Below are positions 62,583 to 64,000 of a stretch of 64,000 nucleotides of DNA, piece by piece. The position numbers and the translations under genes were made by a program. Below the pieces are notes generated by a model, which ran no database searches, was not told the origin of the DNA, and worked only from the letters and a program-made list of their open reading frames with translations. This DNA comes from Paramecium pentaurelia. Taxonomy: Eukaryota > Ciliophora > Oligohymenophorea > Peniculida > Parameciidae. Within the stretch, counting starts at the first letter, position 1. Each line of letters begins with the position of its first letter. The stretch is from the NCBI GenBank assembly GCA_905183005.1, contig CAJJDO010000155.1, positions 198,748 to 262,747 on the forward strand, given 5' to 3'.

Positions 62583-63884
62583 GGAATTCACATCAAATCA
62601 TTCTTGTAACATTTAATTTCTATTAATAAAGGATTAAATAAATATTTCCAAACTTTAATTATTAAAGTTTTTGAAAATATATTTAATTATTATTTTGTAA
62701 TCATCACCATAATTTAACAAATATATGTGAACTCAATAATAAATATTATTAATTTTCTTCCTTTTACATTTTTAGTTAGTTCTTCTTTTTCAATTAATCT
62801 AATATTGAAGGGGGTTAATTAAATAATAGAGATGAATAATTAAATCATTTAAGCATTATTCATTATGGATATGTATAACAATACAAATAATTATTTCCTT
62901 TTTTATTTTTTTCCTTCGTCAATTTGCTTAAATAGACTTGCTTTTGAATTATATAATATATAATTTCTTAAAAAATTAATTTAAATGCAAAATTTAACTT
63001 ATTGATGAGTTCATCAAAAAAATACAGTTTTTTAGTATTATAAAGTAATGAGGTATATTTTTTGTTGTCTACATTATCTCATTAATTTATAAATGTTTAT
63101 TATTTAAAGTATGTAAAAATTTAAGTTGAGCTTAAGTTAATCGGGTATTAAGATTCTTAGATGGCGGTTAGAGAAGATATAATAAGTATTTCCGTACATC
63201 TTAATCCTTTTAATGGATATAATACTTCTTAATAATTAATGTATCTTTTCAGTCTTTTATACTATCTAGAACTTTTAATATTAATTGAAGAATAATAATC
63301 AAAGGTGATTGATATATTACTTTCAATATGAGAAATCATCCAATCTAATTGATTTAACTTTATTATAGTATAAATTATTTCTAAGATTAAATTTAATTTT
63401 TAAATATATTCTTGATGTATCTTATTTCTTATCTTTTGTTATAAAAAATATCTTTTACTATTTCTAAACTAATATTACAATAGTATTAATTCTTTTGTTA
63501 TTCCTATAAATGACTGAAAAAGAATAAAACTTAAAAAAAATACTTTCTTATTTAGCTAAGACTAATCCCGCTTTTAATAGTAATAAATTATGTAAATCTA
63601 TCTTATAATATCTTAGATGTTTTATAAAAGCATGTTTAAAGTAATTATGTCGATCTTTGTTTTAATCTCATCATTTACTGTTCTTTGTTTTAATTATTAA
63701 TTTAATGTAGTATCATTTATAATTTAATCTCTATAAATATAAATTGATAATATTTTTTATGATTTTTAACTAAATAAAAGAAGTGAAGATGAAAAGTGAA
63801 CCTAATAAAGAGAAAATTAAAAAAGAAAATTAGAAATTTATGGTAACAATAATTATAATAATAATAATTTTTGTTTAATAATGA
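62583..63884. other. AT-rich region, no gene supported
   Basis: Long A/T-rich stretch without a plausible frame on either strand. Confidence 0.45.
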
Positions 63885-64000
63885 TCACTTATACTATATG
63901 TTTCCTAAAAAGTAACTTCCTTTAGATTTAAGTAAAGGTTTCAAATCTTTTCCTTAATGGTTTACAAATTCTCCTTATAAGATAAGCGTGCCTGATGCTT
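63885..64000 (-). CDS. C-terminal end of a second WD-type gene with the same tail (partial)
   Basis: Minus-strand frame from the right edge to TGA 63887-63885 reads SGTLILQGEFVNHQGKDLK and LLKSKGSYFLGNI. This aligns with the tail of the gene at 58852-62050 (WGALIYKGEFFNYQGLDLR, LKFKGSLFLENH). The shared pattern G.LI..GEF.N.QG.DL...LK.KGS.FL marks it as a paralogue whose body lies beyond the window. No WD repeat is visible in the 116 bp present. Confidence 0.75.

Noticed and set aside
1..64000. Reading the many TAA/TAG-interrupted frames as pseudogenes or readthrough genes
   Set aside because: The ciliate code explains all of them; the intact domains end at TGA.
1..64000. CRISPR arrays, telomeric repeats, tRNA genes, insertion sequences
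   Set aside because: No spaced short repeats, no C4A2/C3A3-type repeats, no cloverleaf-like G/C-rich segments and no transposase motif were seen on reading both strands.

Overview
This window looks like macronuclear DNA of a ciliate, most likely a Paramecium. Almost every convincing reading frame is open only if TAA and TAG are read as glutamine and TGA is the sole stop. The genes carry very short GT...AG introns (mostly 22-31 nt). Intergenic DNA is short and very AT-rich. A 2,536-residue Cys/Thr-rich surface antigen of the Paramecium immobilization-antigen type fills 39247-46857.

Layout. 1-5264: a PP2C phosphatase, a broken membrane-protein-like gene, an unassigned ORF and a small membrane protein. 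5500-8040: a Lys/Glu/Gln-rich protein. 8086-14527: the best-conserved block, with a TORTIFOLIA1-like HEAT protein, a TRF4-type nucleotidyltransferase, a Rab21-like GTPase and a casein kinase 1. 16302-20052: two B-box/coiled-coil proteins with a coiled-coil protein between them. 20140-26270: poorly resolved AT-rich genes. 26271-35395: a protein of about 3,000 residues with signal peptide, Cys-rich, repetitive and multi-pass membrane regions. 36832-39012: a minus-strand orphan gene. 39247-46857: the surface antigen, with a small antigen relic at 50204. 50917-54104: a TPR protein in which each repeat is its own exon. 54105-57496: weak or broken coding segments. 58852-62050: a B-box + coiled-coil + pentapeptide + 14-WD-repeat protein. 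A second gene with the same C-terminal tail runs off the right edge.

Assembly caution. The window holds five single N positions (6620, 21424, 23927, 37940, 58753). Each is flanked by a direct repeat of about 1.06-1.19 kb that looks identical. These look like overlapping contig ends joined without merging. They create ghost 3' parts of genes, and the true sequence is probably about 5.7 kb shorter. No tRNA, rRNA, CRISPR, telomeric repeat or transposon was recognised.

How the genes relate: there is no operon logic; genes lie on both strands with gaps often under 60 bp. Common themes are signalling (PP2C, CK1, Rab) and scaffold proteins built from B-box, coiled-coil, TPR and WD modules. Exon joins and translations were done by eye.
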